Shown: positions 1 to 8,380 of the stretch, piece after piece
Layout of the letters: every line of letters starts with the position of its first letter
How positions within the stretch are numbered: the first letter of the stretch is position 1
Assembly: GCA_021272165.1 (NCBI GenBank)
Contig: JAJSLK010000014.1
Coordinates: 62,001-126,000 of the forward strand
DNA: 64,000 bases
Origin: Methylacidiphilales bacterium
GTDB lineage: Bacteria; Verrucomicrobiota; Verrucomicrobiia; Methylacidiphilales; UBA1321
Direction: 5' to 3'
Position numbers and translations under genes: made by a program
The notes under the pieces: model-generated
What the model saw: the letters and a program-made list of their open reading frames with translations, nothing else
What the model was told of the DNA's origin: nothing
Databases searched by the model: none

Positions 1-1
1 C

Positions 2-418
2 ACGCTCAAGCTCCCCGGCCTCCGCGTCACCATGGTCAATGCCGTCCATACCAGCTCCATTACCGAGAACGGTATTCAGCGCGCGCTCGGTTTCCCCATC
101 GGCTACGTCCTTCGCTTTGATGCCGGCTTTTCCCTCTACGTTGCCGGGGACACCGCCGTCACCATGGACATGCAGATCGTCCACGACCTCTACCATCCCG
201 ATCTCGTCATTCTCCCGATCGGCGATTTTTACACCATGGGCGCCGAGCAGGCCGCCTATGCCCTCAAGCTCCTTCAGCCCAAGTTCGCCATCGGCTGTCA
301 TTGGGGCACCTATAACGGCATGCCGCCCGGCACGCCCGACGAACTTGAAAAAGAACTGGCGCGTTACCAGCTCTCCACGCAAGTTATCAAGCTGCAACCC
401 GGCGAATCGCTCACCTAG
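2..418 (+). CDS. Metal-dependent hydrolase, UPF0173/beta-lactamase fold, 5' truncated
   Basis: This is the C-terminal 138 residues of a metallo-beta-lactamase-fold hydrolase; the reading frame is open to the left edge, so the true start lies outside the window. The visible part carries the late motifs of the UPF0173 (YtkL-like) family: a conserved VHTSS histidine, the GDTAVTMDM segment that supplies a metal-binding Asp, PIGDFYTMG, and a final metal-ligand His in GCHWGTY. Family members are soluble hydrolases of largely unknown substrate. The stop lies 6 bases before pdhC, so the two are probably cotranscribed. Family assignment is firm; function is not. Confidence 0.85.
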   Translation, partial: TLKLPGLRVTMVNAVHTSSITENGIQRALGFPIGYVLRFDAGFSLYVAGDTAVTMDMQIVHDLYHPDLVILPIGDFYTMGAEQAAYALKLLQPKFAIGCHWGTYNGMPPGTPDELEKELARYQLSTQVIKLQPGESLT

Positions 419-424
419 ACATTT

Positions 425-1675
425 ATGGCCAAAGACATCCTCATGCCCCTCCTCAGCCCCTCCATGACCGAGGGCACCCTGGTCAAATGGCTCAAAAAGG
501 AGGGCGATACCGTCAAGTCGGGCGACATCCTCGCCGAAGTCGAAACCGACAAGGCGACCATGGACCTCGAATCATTCGATTCAGGTGTCCTGCGCAAGAT
601 TCTCGTGACCGAAGGCAACAAGGTTCCCGTCCAGTCCCGCATCGGCATCATCGGCACCAAGGACGAAAAGATCGACGAATCAGCTCCCTCCGCTCCGGCC
701 AAGTCGGCGGCCCCGGCGGAAGCGTCGGCCAAGAAAGAAGAAGCCAAAGCCCCCGCAGCGGTTCCGGCCAGTTCCGCTCCCGCGCCTGCTCCGAGCGGTG
801 GCCGGGTCAAGGCCTCGCCCCTGGCCAAAAAACTCGCCAAGGCCGCCGGCATCAATCTCGCCACCCTCACCGGCTCCGGTCCCGGCGGGCGCGTCGTCAA
901 GAAGGACCTCCTCAACGCCCCCGCCAACGGCCATGCGCCCGGCGGCGGCTCATCCATCTTCGCCCGCGGCCCCGTGGCTAAGGAAGGTAGCACCAAGCTT
1001 ACGACGATGCGCTCGGTCATCGCCAAGCGCTTGATTGAAAGCAAGACCACCATTCCCCATTTTTATCTCGAGATCGAGGTCGATGCCGGCCCGCTGCTCA
1101 CCCTGCGGGCCCAGCTCAACGACTCGCTCGGCAAGCTCAACCCTCCGGTCAAACTCAGCCTGAACGACTTTGTCCTCAAGGCCGCCGCCGAAGCCGTCCG
1201 CCGCGTTCCCGCCGTCAATGCCTCCTTCGAGGGCGATTCGATCCGGCAGTTTGCCGACGTCCAGCTCTCCTTTGCCGTCGCCATCGCCGAGGGCCTCATC
1301 ACGCCGATCATCAGGGAAGCCCAGAACAAAACGCTCATCCAGATCAGCGCCGAGGCCAAGGCCCTTGCCGCCAAGGCCAAGGACGGCAAGCTCAAGCCCG
1401 AGGAATTCCAAGGCGGCACCTTCACCGTCTCCAATCTCGGTATGCTCGGCATCGACCGCTTCAGCGCCATCATCAATCCGCCCCAGGCCGGCATTCTTGC
1501 GGTCGGCAATATCGTCAAGAAGCCCGTCGTCGGGCCGAACGATGCCATCGTGGTTGGCCATCGCCAGAGCATCACCCTTTCCTGCGATCATCGTGTCATC
1601 GATGGCGCGATCGGCGCCGCCTACCTCAAGGAACTCCGCGAGCTCCTCGAGAAACCAGCGCTGCTGTTGCTTTAA
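425..1675 (+). CDS. pdhC: Pyruvate dehydrogenase E2, dihydrolipoamide acetyltransferase
   Basis: This 416-residue protein is the acetyl-transferring core of the pyruvate dehydrogenase complex, moving acetyl from lipoyl-lysine to CoA. It has one N-terminal lipoyl domain (residues 1-78, lipoylated Lys43 in ETDKATMD), an Ala/Pro/Lys-rich linker (about 85-127), a peripheral subunit-binding domain (about 128-163, ASPLAKKLAKAAGI ... GPGGRVVKKD) and the catalytic domain ending in DHRVIDG (about 388-394). The length is normal for a single-lipoyl E2. E1 and E3 genes are not adjacent in the visible part; the upstream neighbour is a metal-dependent hydrolase. A branched-chain or 2-oxoglutarate E2 is possible, but the MPLLSPSMTEG N-terminus favours pyruvate. 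Confidence 0.93.
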   Translation: MAKDILMPLLSPSMTEGTLVKWLKKEGDTVKSGDILAEVETDKATMDLESFDSGVLRKILVTEGNKVPVQSRIGIIGTKDEKIDESAPSAPAKSAAPAEASAKKEEAKAPAAVPASSAPAPAPSGGRVKASPLAKKLAKAAGINLATLTGSGPGGRVVKKDLLNAPANGHAPGGGSSIFARGPVAKEGSTKLTTMRSVIAKRLIESKTTIPHFYLEIEVDAGPLLTLRAQLNDSLGKLNPPVKLSLNDFVLKAAAEAVRRVPAVNASFEGDSIRQFADVQLSFAVAIAEGLITPIIREAQNKTLIQISAEAKALAAKAKDGKLKPEEFQGGTFTVSNLGMLGIDRFSAIINPPQAGILAVGNIVKKPVVGPNDAIVVGHRQSITLSCDHRVIDGAIGAAYLKELRELLEKPALLLL

Positions 1676-1678
1676 AAA

Positions 1679-3427
1679 TCAGTCCGGTGGTGACGTTGGA
1701 GCTGCCGCAGGGGCAACGTAGACGGGCGGAACCGGCGCGGCGGCAGGAGCCGGCGAGAAATGGGCGGAAGCCTCTGGCGCAGGCGACGGTTTGACGTGGG
1801 CGATTCGATGCGGCACGGGCGGCATATCCTTCCGGTCCACGGTCTTCAGCACCTCGATGTGCATGTTCTCCATCATCTGCAGAATCGGCGCGTTCAAATC
1901 GACCAGCGGATTGATCTCGGACAGGGCCGTTTTCACCACGGCGATGTGCCCCACATCAAATCCGTCGAGCGCGGCATCCATCGGCACCCATTCATCCGGC
2001 CACACCCACGCCTCGGCCCACATATGAAAGCCGAATGCGCCCGTGTCACTGCCGGCCCCGCTGCCTACCGCCGGATTATCCTCGCCCGGCGGGAGGTAGC
2101 CGAATCCGACCACGCATCGGGTCGGCAATCCTGCAGCGCGACCCAGCGCCGCGCAAAGCACCGCGTGCTCCGTACAGTCGCCCTCGCGCGATTTAGCCGT
2201 CTCATCGGCCGAGGCAAAGGCGACCTTCAGATCCTTTTTCGTGATAAAGGCGCGCACAAAATCCTCGATCTTGTGCGCGGCGCGAACGGGATTCTGCTCC
2301 TGTCCCACCGCCAGCCGGGCCAGGGCCTGGATGCGAATCGAGTTCACTTCCAGGTAGGTCGATGACTGAAGATAAGGATGCAGTTCCGGTGTATCCTCGT
2401 GCGGCAACTGCCAGTCGACATCATCGGGGGAAATCGGTTGCGAGGTCACCTGGACTTCACAGGAACCTGGCTCGGTCGAAAGAATTTGCTGCTCGCCCTG
2501 ATTCCAGACATCGATCTTCTTGTCGAGGTCGACCGTGCTGAGCCGGTAGACCGCCTGGCCCAGATCATGCGGCGAAGGGAGCGCCTGCTGCGGCCGGATT
2601 AGGTCGTTCGTGAAGATCTCCGCTCCCTTCGGTGGTCTTAACGCTTCCGCCCGGTCGGTTACATATTCGTGCAGGTCGCCGATCCCGGGAATCACCGTCA
2701 GGTTCTCGACATCGTTGCTTTGATCATCGACCCATGAGGTCGAAAGCATTCCCGGTGTCATGCTTGTCTCACTGACAATCTTCCATAATTTCCGTACGTT
2801 ACCCCGCACGGCCCGAATCTCCTCCTTTACCACTGTCCCGTCTTCCACCACGGACGCCTGTGGGTACTCGCTGGAAAACGTGTTAAAGGAGTAGGTCTGG
2901 CCGGGCTTCAGTGGCACGGCGTTGCAAAGCCGCCGCACTTTCTCGGGGCCCAGCGCATCGAGTCTCGGCACATGAAAACGTGCCGTCTGGCCGCGACTGG
3001 TCACGACCAGGTCATCACCCTCCCGAGTTCCCTTCATCTCGACATTCGATCCTTTGCCGGAAGTCGTCTCGACGAAATCGAGCACTCCGCCGTCGGAATC
3101 CTCGGTAATTGTCGACGATTCGTTGATCTCGAACTGCTCGTTGTCCCGCTTCGCCACGAATTCCTCCTCGTGCACGGTGCGAAAACCCGGCCCGGAGGGC
3201 GTATCGACCGCGGTGGTAATCGTGCTGCCGTGCCCGCAGGGCGATCCGTCAAGCACCACGACCACCCATTCCTCAAAAACCGGCTTTTGCGACCCGCCTG
3301 AATCGGTCGCCGACGAGTCCGCTGGCGCCAGGTGGACCGGCGCTGTCAGCAGCCCGGCCCATGCCGCAACGATCAAAATTCCCTTATGTCCCGGTTGGAG
3401 TTGGAGTCGGGGTAGGTGCAGATGCAT
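1679..3427 (-). CDS. Exported protein with transglutaminase-like domain
   Basis: This 582-residue protein has a hydrophobic export signal (about residues 16-35) and a C-terminal transglutaminase-like domain. The predicted cysteine-protease-like triad is Cys in GDCTEH (about 415), His in GFHMWAEAW (about 466) and Asp in PMDAAL (about 483). The first 350 residues resemble nothing I can name, and a Pro/Ala-rich tail follows the catalytic domain. The enzyme probably acts in the periplasm on peptide bonds or crosslinks; the substrate is unknown. The ATG used here overlaps the upstream gene by 44 bases. A TTG at 3376, 7 bases after that gene's stop and next to AAGGGA, is an alternative, but it would remove the basic n-region of the signal peptide. 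Confidence 0.8.
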   Translation of the reverse strand: MHLHLPRLQLQPGHKGILIVAAWAGLLTAPVHLAPADSSATDSGGSQKPVFEEWVVVVLDGSPCGHGSTITTAVDTPSGPGFRTVHEEEFVAKRDNEQFEINESSTITEDSDGGVLDFVETTSGKGSNVEMKGTREGDDLVVTSRGQTARFHVPRLDALGPEKVRRLCNAVPLKPGQTYSFNTFSSEYPQASVVEDGTVVKEEIRAVRGNVRKLWKIVSETSMTPGMLSTSWVDDQSNDVENLTVIPGIGDLHEYVTDRAEALRPPKGAEIFTNDLIRPQQALPSPHDLGQAVYRLSTVDLDKKIDVWNQGEQQILSTEPGSCEVQVTSQPISPDDVDWQLPHEDTPELHPYLQSSTYLEVNSIRIQALARLAVGQEQNPVRAAHKIEDFVRAFITKKDLKVAFASADETAKSREGDCTEHAVLCAALGRAAGLPTRCVVGFGYLPPGEDNPAVGSGAGSDTGAFGFHMWAEAWVWPDEWVPMDAALDGFDVGHIAVVKTALSEINPLVDLNAPILQMMENMHIEVLKTVDRKDMPPVPHRIAHVKPSPAPEASAHFSPAPAAAPVPPVYVAPAAAPTSPPD

Positions 3428-5450
3428 CAGGAATGGTTGGTGTCGGGGCCATTAGGGTGGGCGTGGTGACAGCACTCGGTTCCGGCGTCGGCGTTACTGC
3501 GGCGGATGGTCCGGCCGTTGGTGAGGGAACTGGGCTTACCTCTGGGGTCGGTGCCGCCGTGGGAACGAGGCCGGCCGGGGGGGTGTTCGGTGGCACGGAA
3601 ACCGCCGGTGTCGGCGCGATAGCTGAGGTGGGAAAAGGGGAGATTATTGGCGGAGCGGGAGGAGGAGTCGGTTTGGGGAAGAGCCCCATCGATTCTCCCA
3701 CGCCGGCGGCCACACCCAGGCCCAGACAGAGCGCAATGCCCTGATTGCCAACGCCGGAGACGGAATAACCCTGCACGCCATCATCATCCGGTGTGCTTAC
3801 CGCCGACCAGGTGCCAATCGGCGCCAGCCAGGTCAGGTCCTGCGGCCACTGCTTTCCGTTCAACACCGCGGCCAGGTTCTTGTTGAACATCGAAGCCATC
3901 GAAAGATAGGGCATGCCGGCGCGATAAGCGCGGTCCAGCAGCGCCGGCGTATCCAAAAAGACGATGGCCGACGCGCCGTTGCGTTTGTCTCCGATCTGTC
4001 TCTGGAAGTCGGCATTGTGCGTCAATCCCGTGGAGCCGTCCCGCAGGAAGGAGCGCACCGCCTGGTTGGGCGTCAGGAAAAGTCCCAAATAAGGGCCGTC
4101 CTTGGTGATCGTCGGGCTGATCGGCGAAACCTGGACAAATTGCAGGCTCGCGAAGTTGTGTCCGCCCGAGCTGACTTCCTTGATGACGGCGGAATTGATG
4201 TAGGCCTTGCGCGCCGCCTCGATGATGAAGTCAATCGTCGGCTTGAAATCATCCGGCTTGTCGAGCTTGATGAACAGCCCGGCTTCGGGGATCATCGAAT
4301 CGGCGCTCCATTCCACCTGAATGGAGGTCTCGTTGCCCAGCGCGTCGATAATGTTTTTGTCGAGATCAAGTCCGGCTGCTTTTATCGAGCTCTGGATGAT
4401 GCCAGTGATCATGGGACCCATTGGATTGGTATTGGTCTGGTCCTGGAAGTTTTTCCACATTTGTTTCCAGTCAACGCTGGAAGCCATGTAAAACCGGGTG
4501 TCGCCGCCCGTAAACTGCAATGTCTCAAATGGGCATGGAGGGCCACACATGCCGCCCTCAAGCTGTGCTTGGCGTGGAATGAGGAACGAATAACGGTCAA
4601 CGATCTCGCCGTTCTCGAATCGGCTTCCAATCGCCAGGCCACCCACCTGACCGAATTTCTTGCTTAAATAGTCCGCCTGGGCCGCATTGGTCTTGGACAT
4701 CTCCTTCTGCAGGAGGTCGATAAAGATGTGATAGTTAACGTACAGGAGCGTCATCGGATCCTTGCCAACCCGCCCCAGCGATTTCTGGAAATCGGTGCTT
4801 TGGGCAAGGCTCGGCGTCGTTGATTTTTTCTCCAGCCGTTCGATGAAATCCTGCAGGGACGCTTCGCCCCATGTCGTAACGATCCATCCCTGAACCTTCG
4901 CCACGCATACCTTATCCGGCGCTCCTGGCCCTTGGATCCACTGGTAATCGACGCCCGCGACGTTCCCCGTACCGGTCGTGCCCGCCTTCAACTCATCCGG
5001 CCAGGTGGCCTTCACCTTTTCCACAAAGGCATCGAAATCGGCCGTTCCCGCCTTGGGTTTCATCGCCGCGATAAAATGAAGATTCGCCGGATGATCGACA
5101 TCAATATGCCCCACCGCGACGAACGACTGGCCGCTCAGGCAGGGCAAAAAGGCATTGATGACGTCGAGATTCTTTTGCCCGATGGTTTTGGTGATCTCAT
5201 CAATCAGCGGTTGAGTGTTCGGAGAATCGACGATTTGCTTGAGCTGCGATGTTTGATAACCGGCCACGATTTTCATCGCGTTTGGAATGCTGGCAAATGC
5301 CACGGTATCGCCCGGGGCCAGGTCCTCGCATTGGACGGCGTTTGCGCCGAAGAGATACCACCAGACTCCCCCCGCTCCACCCAGGATCAACACCAGAAAA
5401 ACCACCCCAAGGATCAAAAACAAGCGCGCCCGTGTCATAAGTCCCGCCAT
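3384..5450 (-). CDS. Membrane-anchored DUF3352-like protein with Pro/Thr-rich tail
   Basis: The 688-residue product begins with a short basic segment and one membrane helix (about residues 10-33), followed by a large extracytoplasmic region. The segment beginning PGDTVAFASIPN and the repeated alpha/beta character resemble DUF3352-type proteins, whose function is unknown. The last ~100 residues are Pro/Thr/Ala-rich with PTPTPT runs, a typical wall- or envelope-spanning linker. I prefer the ATG at 5450, which has AGAGG 5 bases upstream, over a TTG at 5477. It lies upstream of and overlaps the transglutaminase gene, so the two probably form one envelope operon. The DUF3352 assignment is by resemblance only. 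Confidence 0.75.
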   Translation of the reverse strand: MAGLMTRARLFLILGVVFLVLILGGAGGVWWYLFGANAVQCEDLAPGDTVAFASIPNAMKIVAGYQTSQLKQIVDSPNTQPLIDEITKTIGQKNLDVINAFLPCLSGQSFVAVGHIDVDHPANLHFIAAMKPKAGTADFDAFVEKVKATWPDELKAGTTGTGNVAGVDYQWIQGPGAPDKVCVAKVQGWIVTTWGEASLQDFIERLEKKSTTPSLAQSTDFQKSLGRVGKDPMTLLYVNYHIFIDLLQKEMSKTNAAQADYLSKKFGQVGGLAIGSRFENGEIVDRYSFLIPRQAQLEGGMCGPPCPFETLQFTGGDTRFYMASSVDWKQMWKNFQDQTNTNPMGPMITGIIQSSIKAAGLDLDKNIIDALGNETSIQVEWSADSMIPEAGLFIKLDKPDDFKPTIDFIIEAARKAYINSAVIKEVSSGGHNFASLQFVQVSPISPTITKDGPYLGLFLTPNQAVRSFLRDGSTGLTHNADFQRQIGDKRNGASAIVFLDTPALLDRAYRAGMPYLSMASMFNKNLAAVLNGKQWPQDLTWLAPIGTWSAVSTPDDDGVQGYSVSGVGNQGIALCLGLGVAAGVGESMGLFPKPTPPPAPPIISPFPTSAIAPTPAVSVPPNTPPAGLVPTAAPTPEVSPVPSPTAGPSAAVTPTPEPSAVTTPTLMAPTPTIPDASAPTPTPTPTGT

Positions 5451-5567
5451 GCTGGCCTCTTCACCGCCGTTTGGCAATTATTGCCGGAAGGAATCCCGCC
5501 CTCCCGGGATTAAGGCAAAGCACATTTTAAAAATTGGCTCTCCCGCCATCTCTTGGCAGCTTGAGGC

Positions 5568-7169
5568 GTGTTTGATCGTTGGTTCGATGCAACCCGCTGG
5601 TCTTGGTGCGCCCTCTCGGGGCTGCTTCTGATCGCCAGCTTTGCGCCATTTTCCTCTCCAACCTGCGGCTGGATTGCCCTGGTTCCCGTCTGGTGGGTAT
5701 TGACCCGCAGCGAGCGCGTTCGCCAACGTCCTTTCCGCCATGGCTACTTCATCGGCCTCATTTTCTTTGGCGGCGTTTTTTGGTGGATCTGCAACGTCAC
5801 CACCATCGGCATGGTCTTCCTCGTTCTTTATCTGGCACTCTTTCCGGCCGTTTGGTGCTTTCTCGTCGTCCGCTTCATTCCACGCCAAGTCGAATCAACT
5901 CACCTCGGCATCCTTTTCCGGGCTCTTGCCGCCGCCGCCCTTTGGGTCACACTCGAATGGTGGCGAAGCTGGTACCTTACCGGCTTCAACTGGAACGAGC
6001 TCGGCATTTCGCAAGCTCCCAGCATCATTTTCCGCCAACTCGCCGCTTATGGCGGTATCCACCTGATTTCGTTCATTCTCGTCACCGTCAACATCCTCTG
6101 GGCCGAGGGCCTTCTCACCATGGCCCAGACTCTTCGCGAAAGAAAAGTCGTCCGCGCCTCGTTTCCATTCGCCGCGGCGCTTTTCATCATCGCATTCGCC
6201 TTCGCACTCGGCTGGCATCACCTCCAGCGTCATCGGGGAGGGGAGCCGACCCGGCCTTCGCTCACCTTCGCCTGCGTCCAGCCCAACATTCCCCAGATTG
6301 TCTTCACCGGTTCCGACAAGGATTTCTGGCAGATGGAGGACGACGCCCTCGACAAGACAGAAAAGCTCACCCTCCAGGCGATTGCCACCAAGCCTGACCT
6401 TCTTGTCTGGCCTGAGGCCATGATCGACGAGGGCGTCTTCCAGGACCGCCAGCTCAACGAAGCTGTCCACGGCATCTGCGAGACCTTCGGCGGCTACTTT
6501 CTCCTCGGTTCGCAGGACTTCGATATCGGTGCCGGCCGCAAGCTTTACAACTGCGCCTACCTCTTCACCCCTCGTGGCGAACAATACCAGGAGTACCGCA
6601 AGACCCATCTCGTCGTCCTCGGCGAATTCCTTCCCCTCGGCAACCAGTTCCCCTGGCTCCGCCGCGTGATCGGCATTGGCATGGATTTCACGCCGGGCCC
6701 GCGCCCGGAACGATTCGTCATGCAAAAACCGCCGTTGACCTTCGCGCCGTTGATCTGCTTTGAGGACACCCTTCCCGATGTCACCGATCGCGCCGCCCGT
6801 CTTGGTCCTGACTTCTTCGTCACCATCACCAACGACGGTTGGTACCAGGGCTGGTGCGCCCGCTGGGGCATCCGTCAGCACCTCAGCCATGCCGTCTTTC
6901 GCTGTATCGAGCACGACCACCCCATGCTCCGCTGCGCCAATACCGGCATCTCGTGCGTCATCGACCAGGACGGCGCCGTCACGAATCGCTTTCGCGATGC
7001 TTCCGGGGCCGAAACCGATGTGGGCGGAATCTTCACCGGAACCCTCGAATTTTACCCCCACCACTCCACGCTTTACGAGGCGTGGGGCGATTGGATCGTC
7101 TTGATCTCTTGCCTGTTAACCGTCATGCTGGGAATTCGGTTTTTTTGCCAGTCTCCTCGAAATAAATGA
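5568..7169 (+). CDS. lnt: Apolipoprotein N-acyltransferase
   Basis: This 533-residue inner-membrane enzyme transfers an acyl chain from phospholipid to the N-terminal cysteine of lipoproteins, the last step of lipoprotein maturation. Several N-terminal membrane helices (residues ~10-225) precede a nitrilase domain whose Glu-Lys-Cys triad is visible: Glu283 in LLVWPEAM, Lys345 in YRKTHLVVLGEFLPLG and Cys397 in PLICFEDTLPD. The GTG start is forced by an in-frame TGA just upstream. It heads the plus-strand envelope cluster and overlaps the following glycosyltransferase by ATGA, so translation is probably coupled. Confidence 0.95.
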   Translation: MFDRWFDATRWSWCALSGLLLIASFAPFSSPTCGWIALVPVWWVLTRSERVRQRPFRHGYFIGLIFFGGVFWWICNVTTIGMVFLVLYLALFPAVWCFLVVRFIPRQVESTHLGILFRALAAAALWVTLEWWRSWYLTGFNWNELGISQAPSIIFRQLAAYGGIHLISFILVTVNILWAEGLLTMAQTLRERKVVRASFPFAAALFIIAFAFALGWHHLQRHRGGEPTRPSLTFACVQPNIPQIVFTGSDKDFWQMEDDALDKTEKLTLQAIATKPDLLVWPEAMIDEGVFQDRQLNEAVHGICETFGGYFLLGSQDFDIGAGRKLYNCAYLFTPRGEQYQEYRKTHLVVLGEFLPLGNQFPWLRRVIGIGMDFTPGPRPERFVMQKPPLTFAPLICFEDTLPDVTDRAARLGPDFFVTITNDGWYQGWCARWGIRQHLSHAVFRCIEHDHPMLRCANTGISCVIDQDGAVTNRFRDASGAETDVGGIFTGTLEFYPHHSTLYEAWGDWIVLISCLLTVMLGIRFFCQSPRNK

Positions 7170-7885
7170 ATTCCGTCCCCACCTTTTCCGTGGTCGTCCC
7201 GTTTTATAACGAAGCGGAAAATCTGCCCCGGCTCATCCGGGAAATCGACGCGATGCTCCGCGTCCTCGAACAACCCGCTGAAATCATCCTCGTCAACGAC
7301 GGCAGCACTGACACCTTTGCCCAGCCTCCGGCCAGCCCTGCCTTTGCCATCCGCTGGCTGCAACTAAACCAGAACAGCGGCCAGAGCGCGGCGATGTATT
7401 ACGGTATCCAGTCCGCCCAGGGCGAATTCATCATCCTCATGGACGCCGATCTCCAGAACGATCCCATGGACGCGCCCAGGATGTGGAACAAGCTCGTCGA
7501 TGACGGCCTCGACCTGGTCACCGGCATCCGGACCAGGCGCCACGACACCTTCGTCCGCCGTCTCTCCTCTTCCATCGCCAATTCCGTCCGCGCCACGCTG
7601 CTGCAGGACCACACCAGCGACACCGGCTGTACGCTCAAGGTCGTCCGGGCCGAGGCCGCCAAACGCCTCCCCGGCTGGAACGGCATGCACCGTTTCATCC
7701 CCGCGCTTCTCCTCTCCGCCGGCTACAAGATCGGCGAAATGCCCGTCGAACATCGCGCCCGCAACGCCGGCGTCAGCAAGGTCGCCGGCGGCAAACGCGC
7801 CATCCGCGCCACCGTCGACCTCCTGGGCATGCTCTGGTTCTCCCGCCGTCAGTTCAAAGGGCGCCTGCTGGATGAGGATCGCTGA
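7166..7885 (+). CDS. Family 2 glycosyltransferase, polyprenyl-phosphate sugar transferase type
   Basis: The 239-residue protein has the GT-A fold signature of family 2: an N-terminal VVVPFYNEAENL, NDGS near residue 45, and the metal-binding DAD in ILMDADLQNDP near residue 93. The closest functional group is dolichol/undecaprenyl-phosphate mannosyl- or glucosyltransferases, judged from SGQSAAMYYGI and the conserved EMPVEHRAR region. It lacks C-terminal membrane helices, unlike DPMS-type fusions with GtrA. The start overlaps lnt by 4 bases. It probably charges a lipid carrier used in envelope glycan synthesis; donor and acceptor cannot be read from sequence. Confidence 0.88.
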   Translation: MNSVPTFSVVVPFYNEAENLPRLIREIDAMLRVLEQPAEIILVNDGSTDTFAQPPASPAFAIRWLQLNQNSGQSAAMYYGIQSAQGEFIILMDADLQNDPMDAPRMWNKLVDDGLDLVTGIRTRRHDTFVRRLSSSIANSVRATLLQDHTSDTGCTLKVVRAEAAKRLPGWNGMHRFIPALLLSAGYKIGEMPVEHRARNAGVSKVAGGKRAIRATVDLLGMLWFSRRQFKGRLLDEDR

Positions 7886-7920
7886 TTTGCCGCGAAAGAA
7901 CCCAAAGATCACAAAGAACC
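7886..7920 (+). repeat. Left inverted repeat of the GxxExxY cassette
   Basis: The segment starting TTTGCCGCGAAAGAACCCAA directly follows the stop of the glycosyltransferase gene and ends at the ATG of the GxxExxY gene. Its reverse complement recurs, with about five mismatches and one gap, just after the same gene (8343-8378). The core AAAGAAC-CAAAG-CACAAAGA is shared. A related copy occurs at 56419-56452. Confidence 0.75.
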
Positions 7921-8376
7921 ATGGTGAAAAACATCCAGGATCTGTGTGATCGGGTGCGGGAAACGGGTTATCAAATCCATCTCTTTCTTGATCACGGCCA
8001 CTTGGAGAAGGTGTACGAAAATGCCTTGGCCAATCGTCTCCGAAAACAGGGTCTGGAGATCAAGCAACAACATCCGATTCAGGTTCGGGATGAAGACGGC
8101 ACCATCATTGGCGACTATTATGCTGACTTGTTGATTGAAGATCAGTTGCTGGTCGAGCTAAAAACCGCAAACGCATTGGCTGATGGGCACCTGGCACAAA
8201 TTCTCGGCTACCTGAAGTCCACGCGGATCGAACACGGACTGCTCATCAATTTTGGTTCCTATAAATTTCAAATCAAAAAACTCATCAAGAGTGAGCATCC
8301 GCAGAAAATGGCGCGGAGGGCCATTTTTGCTCTTCTTTTGAATCTCTTTGTGCCCTTTGCGTTCTTTTGTGGCTAA
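7921..8376 (+). CDS. GxxExxY family protein, PD-(D/E)XK nuclease-like
   Basis: The 151-residue protein matches the GxxExxY family: HGHLEKVYENAL at the N-terminus (here with H for the first G), a mid-region QQ, ADLLIEDQLLVELKTA with the D...E-x-K arrangement of PD-(D/E)XK nucleases, AQILGYLKST and GLLINFG. The biochemical role of the family is unknown. The gene sits between inverted repeats, and its last ~12 hydrophobic codons (LNLFVPFAFFCG) are read from the right repeat, so the natural C-terminus is probably recruited from the repeat. It interrupts an otherwise tight envelope operon and looks like an inserted cassette. ATG at 7921 is the first start after the left repeat. Confidence 0.85.
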   Translation: MVKNIQDLCDRVRETGYQIHLFLDHGHLEKVYENALANRLRKQGLEIKQQHPIQVRDEDGTIIGDYYADLLIEDQLLVELKTANALADGHLAQILGYLKSTRIEHGLLINFGSYKFQIKKLIKSEHPQKMARRAIFALLLNLFVPFAFFCG

Positions 8377-8378
8377 AT
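8343..8378 (-). repeat. Right inverted repeat of the GxxExxY cassette
   Basis: Read on the minus strand this begins TTTAGCCACAAAAGAACGCA and continues AAGGGCACAAAGAG, matching the left repeat in inverted orientation. It overlaps the last codons and the TAA of the GxxExxY gene and ends 2 bases before the lpxI start codon. Confidence 0.75.
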
Positions 8379-8380
8379 TT

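Noticed and set aside
5895-7064. 389-codon open frame antisense to lnt
   Set aside because: Shadow of a confident gene; Glu/Gly/Val-rich translation without motifs.
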